A stretch of 64,000 nt of DNA from Acerihabitans arboris (GCF_010131535.1 NZ_WUBS01000006.1:186001-250000), one strand, 5' to 3'; counted from the stretch's first letter, positions 48,430-57,956 are shown. Made by a program: numbers and translations. Notes: generated by a model not told the origin, from the sequence alone.

Positions 48430-48443
48430 GTTTTCGCCCTCTC

Positions 48444-48486
48444 CCCTCTCCCCGGCCGTCTCCTTCAGGAGGGATCAAGGAGAGGG
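48444..48486. terminator. Inverted repeat between gapC and the sugar kinase gene
   Basis: CCCTCTCC (48444-48451) pairs with GGAGAGGG (48479-48486), with an inner CTCC/GGAG-type pairing in the 27-base interior. It is placed between converging genes. The sequence type (ccctctcc...ggagaggg) is common in enterobacterial intergenic DNA; a bidirectional transcript end is plausible. Confidence 0.5.
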
Positions 48487-48505
48487 ATATCACCTCAAAT
48501 GTAAA

Positions 48506-49528
48506 TCAGCGATTGAGACTTGCCCCGCCGCCTTTTTTCATCACCGAACGAATTTCAGATTCCTGCACCAGGTTTAAATCGCCGCTGACGGTGAGTTTCA
48601 ATACGCTGGCGGCAATGGCAAAATCAATCCATTCCTGGGCGGCAAAGTTATGCAGTAGGCTGTGCATCAAGCCTGCGCCAAACGCATCGCCCGCGGCGAC
48701 GCCTTCCATCACGTGCATCTTATAGGCGGTGGATTCGTAGAACTCGCCATCTTTCAGCAGCAGGCCCATCCATTGACTGTCTTCCACGGAGTAGATATTA
48801 CGCAAGACGCTGGCCACCACTTTACACCCTGGATATTTTTGCGTTACCGCCAGCATGCCTTGTTTGAAAGACTCTTTTTGGTCAATACCGCGCGACATAT
48901 CGCCGTCAAAGGCGTTGATGCCGAGCGTCGCGGCAAAATCTTCGTCATTGGCGATGCAAATCTGGACATACGGCATCAATGTCGACATGACCTGCCGGGC
49001 CTTTTCGGGCGACCACATCTTGCCACGGTAATTCATATCGCAGATAACCGGGATGGCATGCGCCTGGCAATATCCACAGGCGGCGGTCACAATCTGCGCT
49101 AATTCGGTTGAAATTGCCGGGGTGATACCGGAAAAATAAAAATAATCAATACCGCTGAATACGTCATCCCAATTGAATTCTGCTTGTTTTACCTCAGCCA
49201 AAGCACTGCCGGCCCGGTCATACATTACATTAGTTGACCGTACGCTGGCCCCTTTCTCAAGGAAATAGATCCCCAGACGGTTGCCGCCACGCAATACCCT
49301 GGTGGTGTCTACGCCGTATTTACGTAAAGTAGCCAGCGCCGTCTCACCGAGCAGATTGGCCGGTAACTTGGTCAAATAAGCAACCTCATTGCCAAGCAGT
49401 GCCAGCGATACGGCTACGTTAGCTTCGGCGCCGCCATAGGTTGCTTCAAATATATCTGACTGCATGATGCGGTTGTTGCCGGCCGGCTTCAATCGCAGCA
49501 TCATTTCCCCAAACGTCAATACCTTCAT
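48506..49528 (-). CDS. PfkB-family sugar kinase, probable 2-keto-3-deoxygluconate kinase
   Basis: Predicted kinase for 2-dehydro-3-deoxygluconate or a similar sugar acid, 340 residues, cytosolic. FGEMMLRLKP and YGGAEANVAVSLALLG are the N-terminal substrate region of PfkB/ribokinase proteins. VICDMNYRGKMW and the catalytic/anion-hole motif GVAAGDAFGAGLMHSLL follow, the latter with Ala-Ala where Gly/Ala-Gly is usual. GGAG precedes the ATG. No other hexuronate gene is adjacent. The 322-bp gap to the next gene shows no feature I can support. Confidence 0.78.
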   Translation of the reverse strand: MKVLTFGEMMLRLKPAGNNRIMQSDIFEATYGGAEANVAVSLALLGNEVAYLTKLPANLLGETALATLRKYGVDTTRVLRGGNRLGIYFLEKGASVRSTNVMYDRAGSALAEVKQAEFNWDDVFSGIDYFYFSGITPAISTELAQIVTAACGYCQAHAIPVICDMNYRGKMWSPEKARQVMSTLMPYVQICIANDEDFAATLGINAFDGDMSRGIDQKESFKQGMLAVTQKYPGCKVVASVLRNIYSVEDSQWMGLLLKDGEFYESTAYKMHVMEGVAAGDAFGAGLMHSLLHNFAAQEWIDFAIAASVLKLTVSGDLNLVQESEIRSVMKKGGGASLNR

Positions 49529-49850
49529 TTTTTACTCCGTATCTGCGGCCAAATTCACCCTGCCGTCCACCATGAGCGCTACCTGGACAGGCCGGGCCCG
49601 TATGGCGCGTTTGCCCGACCTAAAACCACACTGACACCATGGAGATAAAAATCAAGCATTGGCAGGAAAAAAGATGCAAAACGGCGGCAGTTGTCTGCAA
49701 ATTAACCAGAAAGTCAGGCGGCAACGCGGTCGCCACGATAGGGTAAACACGCTGGCGGCGGTCCCGCTGGAGGGTGATCCGCTGGGAAAATGAATAAAAT
49801 CGTCTTCCGGGGTGTTCACTACTCAACGTCACCCCTTTGAGGATTTCTTT

Positions 49851-50486
49851 ATGTTGCGCTTTATGTCGCTACTGACATCACTGTTGCTGAGTCTGGGCGC
49901 CAGGGCCGCGCCGGCGCATTACGACCTCAATGCGGCGGCGACTTCCGCCGTATTATCATGGAAAGTACTTGGCATGGGCAATTCACATGCCGATGTTTCA
50001 GGCATAACCGGGCGGTTAGATCTCTATCCCCAGCAGGACATAAATGACCGCATCCAGGTCAGCATTCCGGTTCGCAATATCGATGCCCATAACAGGATAT
50101 TGACCGATGAGCTTAAAAGCCCGGTATTTTTCGATCAGGAACGCTATCCTTATGTGACATTCACCAGCACGCGGGTTGTCTCTGATGGCCAAGACCGCTA
50201 CCACGTGTTCGGCTCGCTACATGTCAAGGCCATCAGCCACCCGATAATCCTTGAGGCAAAAGTGATCTCCCTTGAGGATCCGTGGACCGGTGAGCGCCAT
50301 CTTACCTTTTACGCCGACACCGCCATTGAGCGATCGGCATATGATATGACACGTTATATCCCGATGGTCAGCGATCGGATCAATATTCATATCATGATGA
50401 CCCTGCCGCAACATTCGGCCGCGCCAGAAAAGCGGTCATCATCGGCCAACCGTTCTCAGCCGTCATCCTTCTCCACTTTGTCATAG
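49851..50486 (+). CDS. YceI-family periplasmic lipid-binding-like protein
   Basis: Lipocalin-like YceI-domain protein, 211 residues, secreted by a signal peptide (LRFMSLLTSLLLSLGARAA). YceI proteins bind isoprenoids or other lipids in a barrel; the ligand here is unknown. The mature part has HYDLNAAATSAVLSWKV, PVFFDQERYPYVTFTST and DTAIERSAYDMTRYIPMVSD, all in family positions. ATG at 49851 is preceded by GAGG. Its last 31 bp overlap the end of the converging DUF3750 gene, and the C-terminal Ser-rich tail (KRSSSANRSQPSSFSTLS) comes from that overlap. Confidence 0.85.
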   Translation: MLRFMSLLTSLLLSLGARAAPAHYDLNAAATSAVLSWKVLGMGNSHADVSGITGRLDLYPQQDINDRIQVSIPVRNIDAHNRILTDELKSPVFFDQERYPYVTFTSTRVVSDGQDRYHVFGSLHVKAISHPIILEAKVISLEDPWTGERHLTFYADTAIERSAYDMTRYIPMVSDRINIHIMMTLPQHSAAPEKRSSSANRSQPSSFSTLS

Positions 50487-51229
50487 CCCAGCCGGCCGAT
50501 AAAAGGTAAACGCAGCGCCGGAGATTTAAAATCCACGCCCATATTCAACCCTAAAATATTAATCTCGACGCCCTCTTCCACGCCCAGGGTTAAACCGAGC
50601 AACCCGAGTAACGATAGCTGCAAGCCAGAGCCTGACGGGGGTAAGCCAATCGGATGCGTTAATGACCGGAAATCCTTGCCGATGGCGTTGGCCGGCAGAT
50701 CCAGCCTGAGTTCAGGCACTTCCCTGCCGATATGGGCCAGAAAGGTATTGCTGTTGGGGCCGGGCCAACTGCGGTAGGTATGCCCATAGGGGTAATCCCC
50801 TATCGCGGCCTCGATGCGCGGGATCATGGCCTCGGCATGCGCGCCGCGGTGATCCGCCAATAGCCGTGGCCTTGAGCCAAACCAGTAGCCATCGGAGATC
50901 TGGTAGTTACGGCGAACAACATTATCGCCGCCCCAGCCTATGACCTCGTATCGGCTGTAGCGGGTTGATCCCGCCTGCTTGAAAATAATCCAGGGATGGA
51001 CTGCCACCAGGCCCCGCCAGCCATAGGTGGGCGCGGCATAGATTTGCACTATCGCGATATGGGCGAATCGTACCGGATCCGGCGCAATCCCGGCGGAATC
51101 ACGGCGGGCCGTCGTCCAGCTTTGACTGGCGAATATCTCCCCGCTCTGCGTCGCCTTGGCCAAACTTTGCCCGAACGACAGCAGCAGTACGCAAATAAAA
51201 CCAATACTTAACGCTTTAAAGACAATCAT
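50456..51229 (-). CDS. DUF3750 domain protein
   Basis: Exported protein of unknown function, 257 residues. The N-terminus KALSIGFICVLLLSFGQSLAK is a signal peptide or anchor. The DUF3750 core shows RFAHIAIVQIYAAPTYGWRG, HPWIIFKQAG and ALGDYPY-like AAIGDYPYGHTYRSWPGPNS, followed by GREVPELRLDLPANAIGKD, conserved in the family. The GPNSNTF stretch with His/Asn residues hints at an enzyme, but no reaction is known to me. Lies just after the nuclease-like gene on the same strand and overlaps yceI convergently. Confidence 0.8.
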   Translation of the reverse strand: MIVFKALSIGFICVLLLSFGQSLAKATQSGEIFASQSWTTARRDSAGIAPDPVRFAHIAIVQIYAAPTYGWRGLVAVHPWIIFKQAGSTRYSRYEVIGWGGDNVVRRNYQISDGYWFGSRPRLLADHRGAHAEAMIPRIEAAIGDYPYGHTYRSWPGPNSNTFLAHIGREVPELRLDLPANAIGKDFRSLTHPIGLPPSGSGLQLSLLGLLGLTLGVEEGVEINILGLNMGVDFKSPALRLPFIGRLGYDKVEKDDG

Positions 51230-51279
51230 ATACCCTTCCTACGCAGGCTTTACATGAAGGACGGCCCCTGGGAGGGGCG

Positions 51280-52395
51280 CTAGAGATCAATGTCGACCCA
51301 GAGCGCGCCGTGGTCCGAGCCGGCTTCCGCGGGACGGGTAAGTTCGTCGTAGGTATCCCATTTCCTGGGCCGCACGCCGGGCCACATGCCTTTGCGAAAA
51401 ACGCCCCCGGCCTGAACCCTGGCATAGAGCGCGGGGGATAACAGCATATAATCTATCTTGTTGGCGGCGGCGCATGCGCCGAAGGTGCCGGGATAACCGC
51501 CGTTATCGAAGGCGGGATGCAGGAAGATATCCTTGAGCGATGTCCCGGCGATCAGCGGCGTTAACGGCGCGCTATCGGGGGTGTCGTTGAAATCGCCGAT
51601 CACGGCGATATATTCGGCGCCGGCCTGGAGAAGACCCGCGTAAATCACGGCTATACGTTCCGCCTGCGCCCGGCGTTTGGCGTCCGATGCCGCCTTGCCG
51701 CCATAGCCTTTGCTTTTCAGGTGATTGACCAGTACCAGCAGCCGGGCGCCCCCGGCGGTGGTGATTTCGAACTCCGGACAGTCGCGCGAGAAGACGGCTT
51801 CGCCGTTTGGCAAACGATCGTCGACATGGCTGCGCATGGCGCCAATCGGATAGCCGTCCCGGCTCATCAGGCCGACATCGATGCCGCGCTCGTCATTGCC
51901 GTCGATGACCATTACATGGCGAAACGGCGCGCCACCGACGGCCGGTACAATTTCCAGGTTAAAGGCCGACAATACCGGACGGCTCTCAGCCTCCACCACG
52001 CCGAGGACATCCGCCCCGAGGTCATTCATCACCCGTGCCGTATTGCGCATGGCAAACTCGTTAATCGGCGCGTCCCGCAGTTCCAGCGAGCCCACCCAGT
52101 CGGCGCGGCCGGCGGCGGTAATTTCTATGCCGCCCGTTTTTGGCCGCTTCAGCAGGCCGCCGCGGTTGCGTCGCAGGATGACAAAAGGGCCGGTGTCCGA
52201 TTTTTCCAGGCCAAGCTTTATGATAAGCCCGGCCATGTTCTTTTTAGCGTCGTCACCATAGTTCACCTGGCCAAGCAGGCTGTTAAGCGCCGCGAAGCTT
52301 TCCAGCACCGGACGCCCCTCCGCCCAGGTCTCAAGGTTCATCGCCTTGGCGCGGTCGAATAGATTTTCGACATTATAAACGGCTAGTCGCATCAT
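51280..52395 (-). CDS. Endonuclease/exonuclease/phosphatase family protein
   Basis: Metal-dependent phosphodiesterase or nuclease of the EEP fold, 371 residues, no signal peptide. Conserved pieces are RLAVYNVENLFDRA, VLGVVEAESRP (catalytic Glu), VNHLKSKGYGG, AVIGDFNDTPDS and the final GSDHGALWVDI with the catalytic Asp-His. ATG at 52395 with AAGGAG upstream is preferred; the frame is open about 96 codons further without homology. Substrate unknown. The 187 bp upstream is AT-rich with no clear site. Confidence 0.85.
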   Translation of the reverse strand: MMRLAVYNVENLFDRAKAMNLETWAEGRPVLESFAALNSLLGQVNYGDDAKKNMAGLIIKLGLEKSDTGPFVILRRNRGGLLKRPKTGGIEITAAGRADWVGSLELRDAPINEFAMRNTARVMNDLGADVLGVVEAESRPVLSAFNLEIVPAVGGAPFRHVMVIDGNDERGIDVGLMSRDGYPIGAMRSHVDDRLPNGEAVFSRDCPEFEITTAGGARLLVLVNHLKSKGYGGKAASDAKRRAQAERIAVIYAGLLQAGAEYIAVIGDFNDTPDSAPLTPLIAGTSLKDIFLHPAFDNGGYPGTFGACAAANKIDYMLLSPALYARVQAGGVFRKGMWPGVRPRKWDTYDELTRPAEAGSDHGALWVDIDL

Positions 52396-52582
52396 TTTCT
52401 CCTTAGTGACCCCGGTCGGGCTGTATCCGGGAGGTTTACATTGTATTAATGCAAATCCAAATAAGTAAATGCAACTGACATCAAAGAGTGAACCCGGTAT
52501 AAAGATTCCCTTATAGAGACATCCTGGCGTCCATAATCGCGTCGATACCGCTTGGGACGCGAAAAAGCAGCGGTGATTTATA

Positions 52583-53359
52583 TCAGGCGGTCGGGATGGT
52601 ACCGCCATCGATAACGTATTCAGTGCCGGTAATGGTCGCCGCCCTCGGGGAAGCGAGGAAAGCGATAAGATTGGCCACTTCAACCGGTTTCGACGGCCGG
52701 CCCAACGGGATACCGCCCAAAGACTTCATGATAATCTCCTTGCCGCCGGCGTAATCGGTTCCGGCCCCTGCGGCGAGCCGCTCCGCCAGGGCAACCGAGG
52801 CCTCGGTCTCGACCCAACCGGGGGAAACCCGCAGCACGCGCACCCCTTGGGGCGTGACTTCCTTGGACAGGCTCTTGCTGTAAGTCGACAGCGCCGCCTT
52901 CGCCGCCGCGTAGGCGGTGGTCGACTCTGGCAGCGGCAGATGACGCTGGATTGACGTGACGTGGATGATAACGCCCGTTCCACGGGCCAGCATGCCGGGA
53001 AGCAAGGCGCGATCGAGCCGTACCGCCGGGAAAAGATTAAGATACAGCTCGTTATGCCATTCATCCTCTCCCAGCGCGGCGAAGCCGCCCGCCGGCGCCG
53101 ACGAACCGCCAAGAACGTGGACAATAATATCCACCCCGCCCAGACGGTCATTAACGGCATCGACGACGGCGGCGCAGCCGTCAACCGTGGCCACATCCGC
53201 GGCGACGAACATCTGTTCCGGCATGGCGTCCGGACGGGAACGGGCGGTGGTAATCACGTTTGCGCCATTCTGGCGGAACAGCGCTACCACCGCCGCGCCG
53301 ATACCTTTGGTGCCGGCGGTGACCAGCACGCGCCGGTCTTTCAGGTCAAGATCCATCAT
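52583..53359 (-). CDS. Short-chain dehydrogenase/reductase
   Basis: NAD(P)-dependent SDR of 258 residues, substrate unknown. [14 protein letters not shown] binds cofactor, [13 protein letters not shown] takes the NNAG position, [10 protein letters not shown] has the catalytic Ser, and [15 protein letters not shown] the Tyr/Lys pair; it ends [14 protein letters not shown] at 53359 follows GTGGAGAC; a GTG at 53371 is also open. Divergent from an HxlR-type regulator, a pairing that usually means the regulator controls the enzyme. Confidence 0.88.
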   Translation of the reverse strand: MMDLDLKDRRVLVTAGTKGIGAAVVALFRQNGANVITTARSRPDAMPEQMFVAADVATVDGCAAVVDAVNDRLGGVDIIVHVLGGSSAPAGGFAALGEDEWHNELYLNLFPAVRLDRALLPGMLARGTGVIIHVTSIQRHLPLPESTTAYAAAKAALSTYSKSLSKEVTPQGVRVLRVSPGWVETEASVALAERLAAGAGTDYAGGKEIIMKSLGGIPLGRPSKPVEVANLIAFLASPRAATITGTEYVIDGGTIPTA

Positions 53360-53467
53360 CAGTGTCTCCACGGGGTTAAGCGTGCCGCGGTATGAAAGCG
53401 GCAGGCAATTTAGCGCCTTCGCACTGAAGAAGCGACGGCGCGTTGCTGTGCCATGAGTATCACCATA

Positions 53468-53501
53468 TACTTTCGTTACGACAAGAACGCACGAAAAAGT
53501 A
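53468..53501. promoter_or_regulatory. Imperfect inverted repeat in the SDR-hxlR spacer
   Basis: TACTTTCGT (53468-53476) and ACGAAAAAGTA (53491-53501) are mirror arms with a two-base insertion in the second, located in the 155-bp divergent spacer. A likely operator for the adjacent HxlR protein; by eye only. Confidence 0.45.
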
Positions 53502-53514
53502 AGTCACTAACCAA

Positions 53515-53844
53515 ATGGTAAAAAATGCCTATACCCCGGTGACCGCCGCCGTTGGGGTGGAAAACGCGCTGCGGCTGCTGGAGGGCCGCTGGAAACTGGT
53601 GATCTTGTTTCATCTGTTTGGCGGACGGGTCCGCCGCTATTCCGATCTTGAGAAACTGATACCGGAGATTTCCCAGAAGATGCTGGCCCAGCAACTGCGC
53701 CAGCTGGAAGGCGACGGCATCGTGCTGCGCAAGGTCTATCCCCAGGTTCCTCCCAAGGTGGAATACCGCCTGTCGGAATGGGGGCAGGCGCTATGTCCCG
53801 CGCTTGATGCCCTGTTGACCTGGGCGGAACTGCGGGACTCGTAA
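53515..53844 (+). CDS. HxlR-family transcriptional regulator
   Basis: Small winged-helix regulator, 109 residues, dimeric in known relatives. LEGRWKLVILFHLFGGRVRRYSDLEKLIPEISQ carries the family pattern (WKLVIL...RRYSDLEKLI), followed by KMLAQQLRQLEGDGIVLRK and the wing PPKVEYRLSEWG. I see no cysteine, so cysteine-based aldehyde or redox sensing as in HypR/QorR is unlikely. It probably represses or activates the divergent SDR gene and itself. Confidence 0.88.
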   Translation: MVKNAYTPVTAAVGVENALRLLEGRWKLVILFHLFGGRVRRYSDLEKLIPEISQKMLAQQLRQLEGDGIVLRKVYPQVPPKVEYRLSEWGQALCPALDALLTWAELRDS

Positions 53845-54083
53845 ATCACGGGCTATTCATAAATCACGGGGCATTGCCCTTATTGCACCAAAATTGATCA
53901 CCGCGGTCCCCCTGCGCCTCATTTTAGTACATCGGCCGCCCGTGGGTTGCCGCCTTCCCCCGCTTATGGGCAGCCGCCGCCCAATCGCCGTCAGTTATAG
54001 GGCAAACAGAACTGGCCTCTTTCTTGCTTGGTAGTTGTACATGTATAGATAAGCTCATTCACTGCCGTTTAAGGATCGCTGTC

Positions 54084-55544
54084 ATGCCGTTGCGTAATGT
54101 TAATGAAGAAAAAGGGACCGTCGACAACGCGTTGTTGCATCATATCTGGTCGTTAATTGATGAAAAAAAGAATACGTTTTGCGATCTGAGCGATCGGATA
54201 TGGGCGACGCCCGAAGTGAACTACACCGAGGTAAAATCCTCGCGGGCGCATCTCGACATCCTTAAAGCGCAGGGGTTTCGCGTTACCGAAGGCGTTGCCG
54301 GCCTGCCGACCGCCATGATGGGCGAAGCGGGTTCAGGCGGTCCGGTGATCGCCATCCTCGGCGAGTATGATGCGTTGCCCGGCCTGAGCCAGCAGGCGGA
54401 TGTGGCGCGGCCCATCGCGCTGGAGGAAGGCGGCAACGGCCACGGCTGCGGCCATAATATGCTGGGCTCCGCCGCGCTGCTGGCCGCCACGGCGGTGAAG
54501 GATTACCTGGCGTCAGAGGGTCTGCCAGGCCGCGTGCGTTTTTATGGCTGCCCGGCGGAGGAAGGCGGCGCGGGCAAGGGGTTTATGGTGCGGGCCGGTT
54601 TATTTGACGATGTCGATATCGCCATCTGCTGGCATCCGGGGGCGTTTAACTGCGTCAAGGAACCGAATTCCCTGGCCTGTAATGAAATCAACTACCATTT
54701 CCACGGGCGAGCTTCCCACGCCTCGGCCACGCCGCACCTGGGCCGTAGCGCGCTTGACGCGGTGGAGCTGATGAACGTGGGCGTCAATTACCTGCGCGAA
54801 CATATGCCGAACAGCGCGCGTATCCATTACGCCATCACCGATTCAGGCGGTTTTTCCCCGAACGTGGTGCAGGCGAAGGCGACCGTGCGTTACCTGGTGC
54901 GCACCCGCACCCTGCCTGAGCTGCTGGAACTGCTGGCGCGGGTGGATAAAGTGGCCGAGGGCGCGGCGCTGATGACCGAAACCACCATGAAACGCAATAT
55001 CCTCAGCGGCGACGCCAACCTGGTGGCCAACCGCGTGCTGGAAGAGCTGATGCAGTCTCACCTTGAAGCGCTCGGCGGGCCGGGATTCGATGAGGCCGAT
55101 TACGCCTATGCGGCGCGATTCCAGCAGACGATGTCAAAAGAGGAAATCAGCAGCGCGTTTCACCGCACCGGCAAGACCATGGAGTCGGGTGAAACGCTGT
55201 GTGATTATGTCCTGCCGCTCGACCGACCGGCCAGCACCATGATCGGCTCCACCGACGTGGGTTCGGTAAGCTGGGTGGTCCCAACCGTCCAGGCGCAAAG
55301 CGCCACTTATACCATCGGCACGCCCGGCCACTCGTGGCAGTTGGTGGCGCAGGGTAAATCCTCGCTGGCCCATAAAGGGCTGGCCCACGCGGCGAAAGTC
55401 ATGGCCAGCACGGCCATCGACCTGATGAAGCAGCCGTCGCTTATCGAGGCGGCCAAGCAGGAGCATAAGCGTCAACTGAAGGGTACGCCGTTTATCAATC
55501 CGATTCCCGACGATGTGTTACCCCCCTTTCCCGGCACGCATTGA
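54084..55544 (+). CDS. M20-family amidohydrolase, AbgB-like
   Basis: Zinc peptidase-type hydrolase of 486 residues similar to E. coli AbgB, one half of the p-aminobenzoyl-glutamate hydrolase. Metal and catalytic motifs are ILGEYDALPGLS, GHGCGHNMLGS and CPAEEGGAGKG, with a dimerisation/lid domain from about 195 (FHGRASHASATPHLG). ATG at 54084 has AAGGATCG upstream. It heads an apparent operon with two permeases and a binding protein, unlike E. coli abgABT, which uses a secondary transporter. No abgA-like partner is present, so the substrate may be a different N-acyl amino acid or dipeptide. Confidence 0.85.
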   Translation: MPLRNVNEEKGTVDNALLHHIWSLIDEKKNTFCDLSDRIWATPEVNYTEVKSSRAHLDILKAQGFRVTEGVAGLPTAMMGEAGSGGPVIAILGEYDALPGLSQQADVARPIALEEGGNGHGCGHNMLGSAALLAATAVKDYLASEGLPGRVRFYGCPAEEGGAGKGFMVRAGLFDDVDIAICWHPGAFNCVKEPNSLACNEINYHFHGRASHASATPHLGRSALDAVELMNVGVNYLREHMPNSARIHYAITDSGGFSPNVVQAKATVRYLVRTRTLPELLELLARVDKVAEGAALMTETTMKRNILSGDANLVANRVLEELMQSHLEALGGPGFDEADYAYAARFQQTMSKEEISSAFHRTGKTMESGETLCDYVLPLDRPASTMIGSTDVGSVSWVVPTVQAQSATYTIGTPGHSWQLVAQGKSSLAHKGLAHAAKVMASTAIDLMKQPSLIEAAKQEHKRQLKGTPFINPIPDDVLPPFPGTH

Positions 55545-55593
55545 TGACGGCCGTTGATTCAGAGTTTCGATTGCAGGATGCAAGGAGATAAGC

Positions 55594-56310
55594 ATGGCAG
55601 ACCTTGGTTTTTTCCAGGCCCTGAGCTTTGGGCCGGAGGGATGGGGGCCGATGTTGCTCTCCGGCGCGCTGATGACGATCGCCCTGTCGATGTCGGGCTT
55701 TTTGCTGGCGGGCGTTATCGGCGCGCTGTTTTCCTGGGCAAAGATTTGCGGCAACCGCCCGGTACGCTATATCGCCGACGTCTATACCACGGTGGTTCGC
55801 GGTATTCCGGATCTGCTGATTATCTACCTGTTGTATTTTGGCGGCAGCCAGGCGCTGACCTCGCTGGGCAAGCTGTTCGGCGAGGGGCAATTTATCAGTT
55901 TTCCCGGTTTCCTGGCGGGCATGCTGGCGGTGGGCATCGCCGCGGGCGCGCAGCAGACGGAGGTGTTTCGCGGCGCCTTTTATGCCATCGCGCCGGGCGA
56001 GCTGGAGGCGGCTAAGGCCTTCGGCATGAGCGTCCCCGTGCGCATGCGCCGCATTATTATCCCGCTGCTGCTGCGCCATGCCCTGCCGGGCATGGGCAAC
56101 GTTTGGCAACTGGTGCTGAAGGCCGCCGCGCTGGTGTCGGTTACCGGCCTGGCCGAGCTGATGAACAAAGCGCAGACCGGTGCCGGCTCCACCGGCAAAC
56201 CTTTCGATTTTTACTGCGCCGCGGCGGTGCTGTACCTGTTGATTTCCGCCTGTTCGGGCTGGTCGCTGAATAAAGCCGAAACGCACTATTCGCGCGGGGT
56301 AAAACGCTAA
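55594..56310 (+). CDS. Polar amino-acid ABC permease, HisQ type
   Basis: Inner-membrane permease of 238 residues from the HisQ/ArtQ/OccQ group. VRGIPDLLIIYLLYFGG and the ATPase-contact loop QTEVFRGAFYAIAPGELEAAKAFGMS (the EAA motif) are clear. AAGGAG precedes the ATG. Its TAA overlaps the next start by one base, so the two permeases are made together and probably form a heterodimer. Confidence 0.9.
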   Translation: MADLGFFQALSFGPEGWGPMLLSGALMTIALSMSGFLLAGVIGALFSWAKICGNRPVRYIADVYTTVVRGIPDLLIIYLLYFGGSQALTSLGKLFGEGQFISFPGFLAGMLAVGIAAGAQQTEVFRGAFYAIAPGELEAAKAFGMSVPVRMRRIIIPLLLRHALPGMGNVWQLVLKAAALVSVTGLAELMNKAQTGAGSTGKPFDFYCAAAVLYLLISACSGWSLNKAETHYSRGVKR

Positions 56311-57035
56311 TGGACCTTGAATTCCTCTGGGAAACCTTTTTGCAGTTGATACCCGGCATCCCGTTGACGCTGAAGTTGGCCTTTTATTCCGTGGCCATGG
56401 GCTTTTGCCTCGCCTTCCTGCTGGCGCTGGCCCGGCTCTCGCCGTATATCTGGCTGCGCGCGCCGGCGCGGTGTTATGTGTTCTGCCTGCGGGGGACGCC
56501 GCTGCTGGTGCAGCTGTTCCTGATTTATTACGGCATGAGCCAGTTTGAAGCGGTACGCAACAGCGTGCTGTGGCCGATACTGCGCGAACCCTATGGCTGC
56601 GCGCTGCTGTCGCTTTCGCTGTGTACCGCCGCCTATGGCAGCGAAATCCTGCGCGGCGGCCTGCTATCCGTTCCCCATGGCGCGGTGGAAGCCGCGCGCG
56701 CCTGCGGCATGACCCGCCTGCTGGTGGTGCGGCGCATCCTGTTCCCGATGGCGATCCGCCAGGCCTTGCCCGCCTACGGCAACGAGCTGATTTCGATGGT
56801 GCAGTCCACTTCCCTGGCCTCGATTATCACCCTGATGGACATTACCGGCATCGCCGCGCAAATCATCTCCAATACGTATCGGGCGCTTGAGGTTTTCCTG
56901 GTGGCGGGCCTGATTTACCTGCTGATCAACCTGCTGATTACCCGGCTGGTGATGTGGCTGGAATACCGGCTGACGCCGCATCTGCGCGCGCGCGCGACCT
57001 CAATCGATAAAAAAACGCTGGGAAGCGCGCACTGA
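56310..57035 (+). CDS. Polar amino-acid ABC permease, HisM type
   Basis: Second inner-membrane permease, 241 residues, of the HisM/ArtM/OccM group. LRGTPLLVQLFLIYYGMSQF is the conserved region after the second helix; YGSEILRGGLLSVPHGAVEAARACGM is the EAA loop. The start ATG shares its first base with the last base of the upstream TAA. Expected to pair with the preceding permease and an HisP-type ATPase that is not in this operon. Confidence 0.9.
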   Translation: MDLEFLWETFLQLIPGIPLTLKLAFYSVAMGFCLAFLLALARLSPYIWLRAPARCYVFCLRGTPLLVQLFLIYYGMSQFEAVRNSVLWPILREPYGCALLSLSLCTAAYGSEILRGGLLSVPHGAVEAARACGMTRLLVVRRILFPMAIRQALPAYGNELISMVQSTSLASIITLMDITGIAAQIISNTYRALEVFLVAGLIYLLINLLITRLVMWLEYRLTPHLRARATSIDKKTLGSAH

Positions 57036-57098
57036 TCCAAAACGACCGTTTTTGCGCCGCAAGGCGAATTATCCCTTTATTTATACAGGAGTTATAGA

Positions 57099-57956
57099 AT
57101 GAAATTGGCAAGCCTGGTACGCATATTGTGCATTACCACTACCCTGGTGGCCAGCTTCAGCGGCCATGCTGAAGAGGGAAAAAAATGGACGGTGGTAAAA
57201 ATTGCCACCGAAGGGGCGTTTCGCCCCTACAACTTTACCAAACCCGACGGTACCCTGGATGGGTTTGAAATTGATTTGTACAAAGTGCTGTGCGCGAAGA
57301 TGAAGGTGGAGTGCCAGATTACGGTGCAACCCTTCGCCGGCGTCATCCCGGCGCTGAATGCCGGTAAATTCGACGCTATCATGGACGGATTGTCCGCCAC
57401 CGAGGCGCGTAGAAAAATCATCGATTTTTCCGCCTCATACAGTAATGCCGGGCAGGGTTTCGCCGTGCTGAAAAGCAGTCCGCTGGCCGCCATGCCCGAC
57501 CTGGGCACCCGATTTTCCCTTAACACCGACGAAGCGGGCGCCAAGGCCGAAATTGAAAAGCTCACCCCGCTGCTGAAAGGCAAGGTTATCGGCGTACAGG
57601 GATCGTCCATCGGCCAGCAGTTCCTGGACAAATATCTCAAAGGAGTGGTGACCATTCGGGAATATAAAACCACCGAAGAGCACGATCTCGACCTGAAATC
57701 CGGGCGCGTCGATCTGATTTTCGCCTCGGCGACCTACCTTAACGGCGCCAAGGCCAAGCCGGGCAACGAGGCTATCGCCCTGGCCGGGCCGCAGTTTATC
57801 GGCGGGATCCTGGGCAGCGGTTCGGCGGTCGGCGTTCGCAAGACCGATCCGGAGCTGAAAAAAATGTTTGATGACGCTATTGCCGAAACCAAACGGGAAG
57901 GCACGCTGAAAACCCTGACCATGAAATGGTTCGGCATGGATACCACTCCGCAATAA
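57099..57956 (+). CDS. Periplasmic amino-acid-binding protein, HisJ/LAO type
   Basis: Substrate-binding protein of 285 residues. A signal peptide (VRILCITTTLVASFSGHAEE) precedes a type II periplasmic-binding domain with FRPYNFTKPDGTLDGFEIDL, GKFDAIMDGLSATEARRKIIDFSASY and VGVRKTDPELKKMFDDAI. These features group it with lysine/arginine/ornithine, histidine and opine binders. AGGAG precedes the ATG. It is placed last, after the permeases, instead of first, and no ATP-binding gene follows before srfA. Confidence 0.9.
   Translation: MKLASLVRILCITTTLVASFSGHAEEGKKWTVVKIATEGAFRPYNFTKPDGTLDGFEIDLYKVLCAKMKVECQITVQPFAGVIPALNAGKFDAIMDGLSATEARRKIIDFSASYSNAGQGFAVLKSSPLAAMPDLGTRFSLNTDEAGAKAEIEKLTPLLKGKVIGVQGSSIGQQFLDKYLKGVVTIREYKTTEEHDLDLKSGRVDLIFASATYLNGAKAKPGNEAIALAGPQFIGGILGSGSAVGVRKTDPELKKMFDDAIAETKREGTLKTLTMKWFGMDTTPQ

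Noticed and set aside
48444-48486. ERIC or other named interspersed repeat
   Set aside because: The arms resemble a common enterobacterial intergenic inverted repeat, but length and interior do not match ERIC or REP as I know them; listed only as a hairpin.
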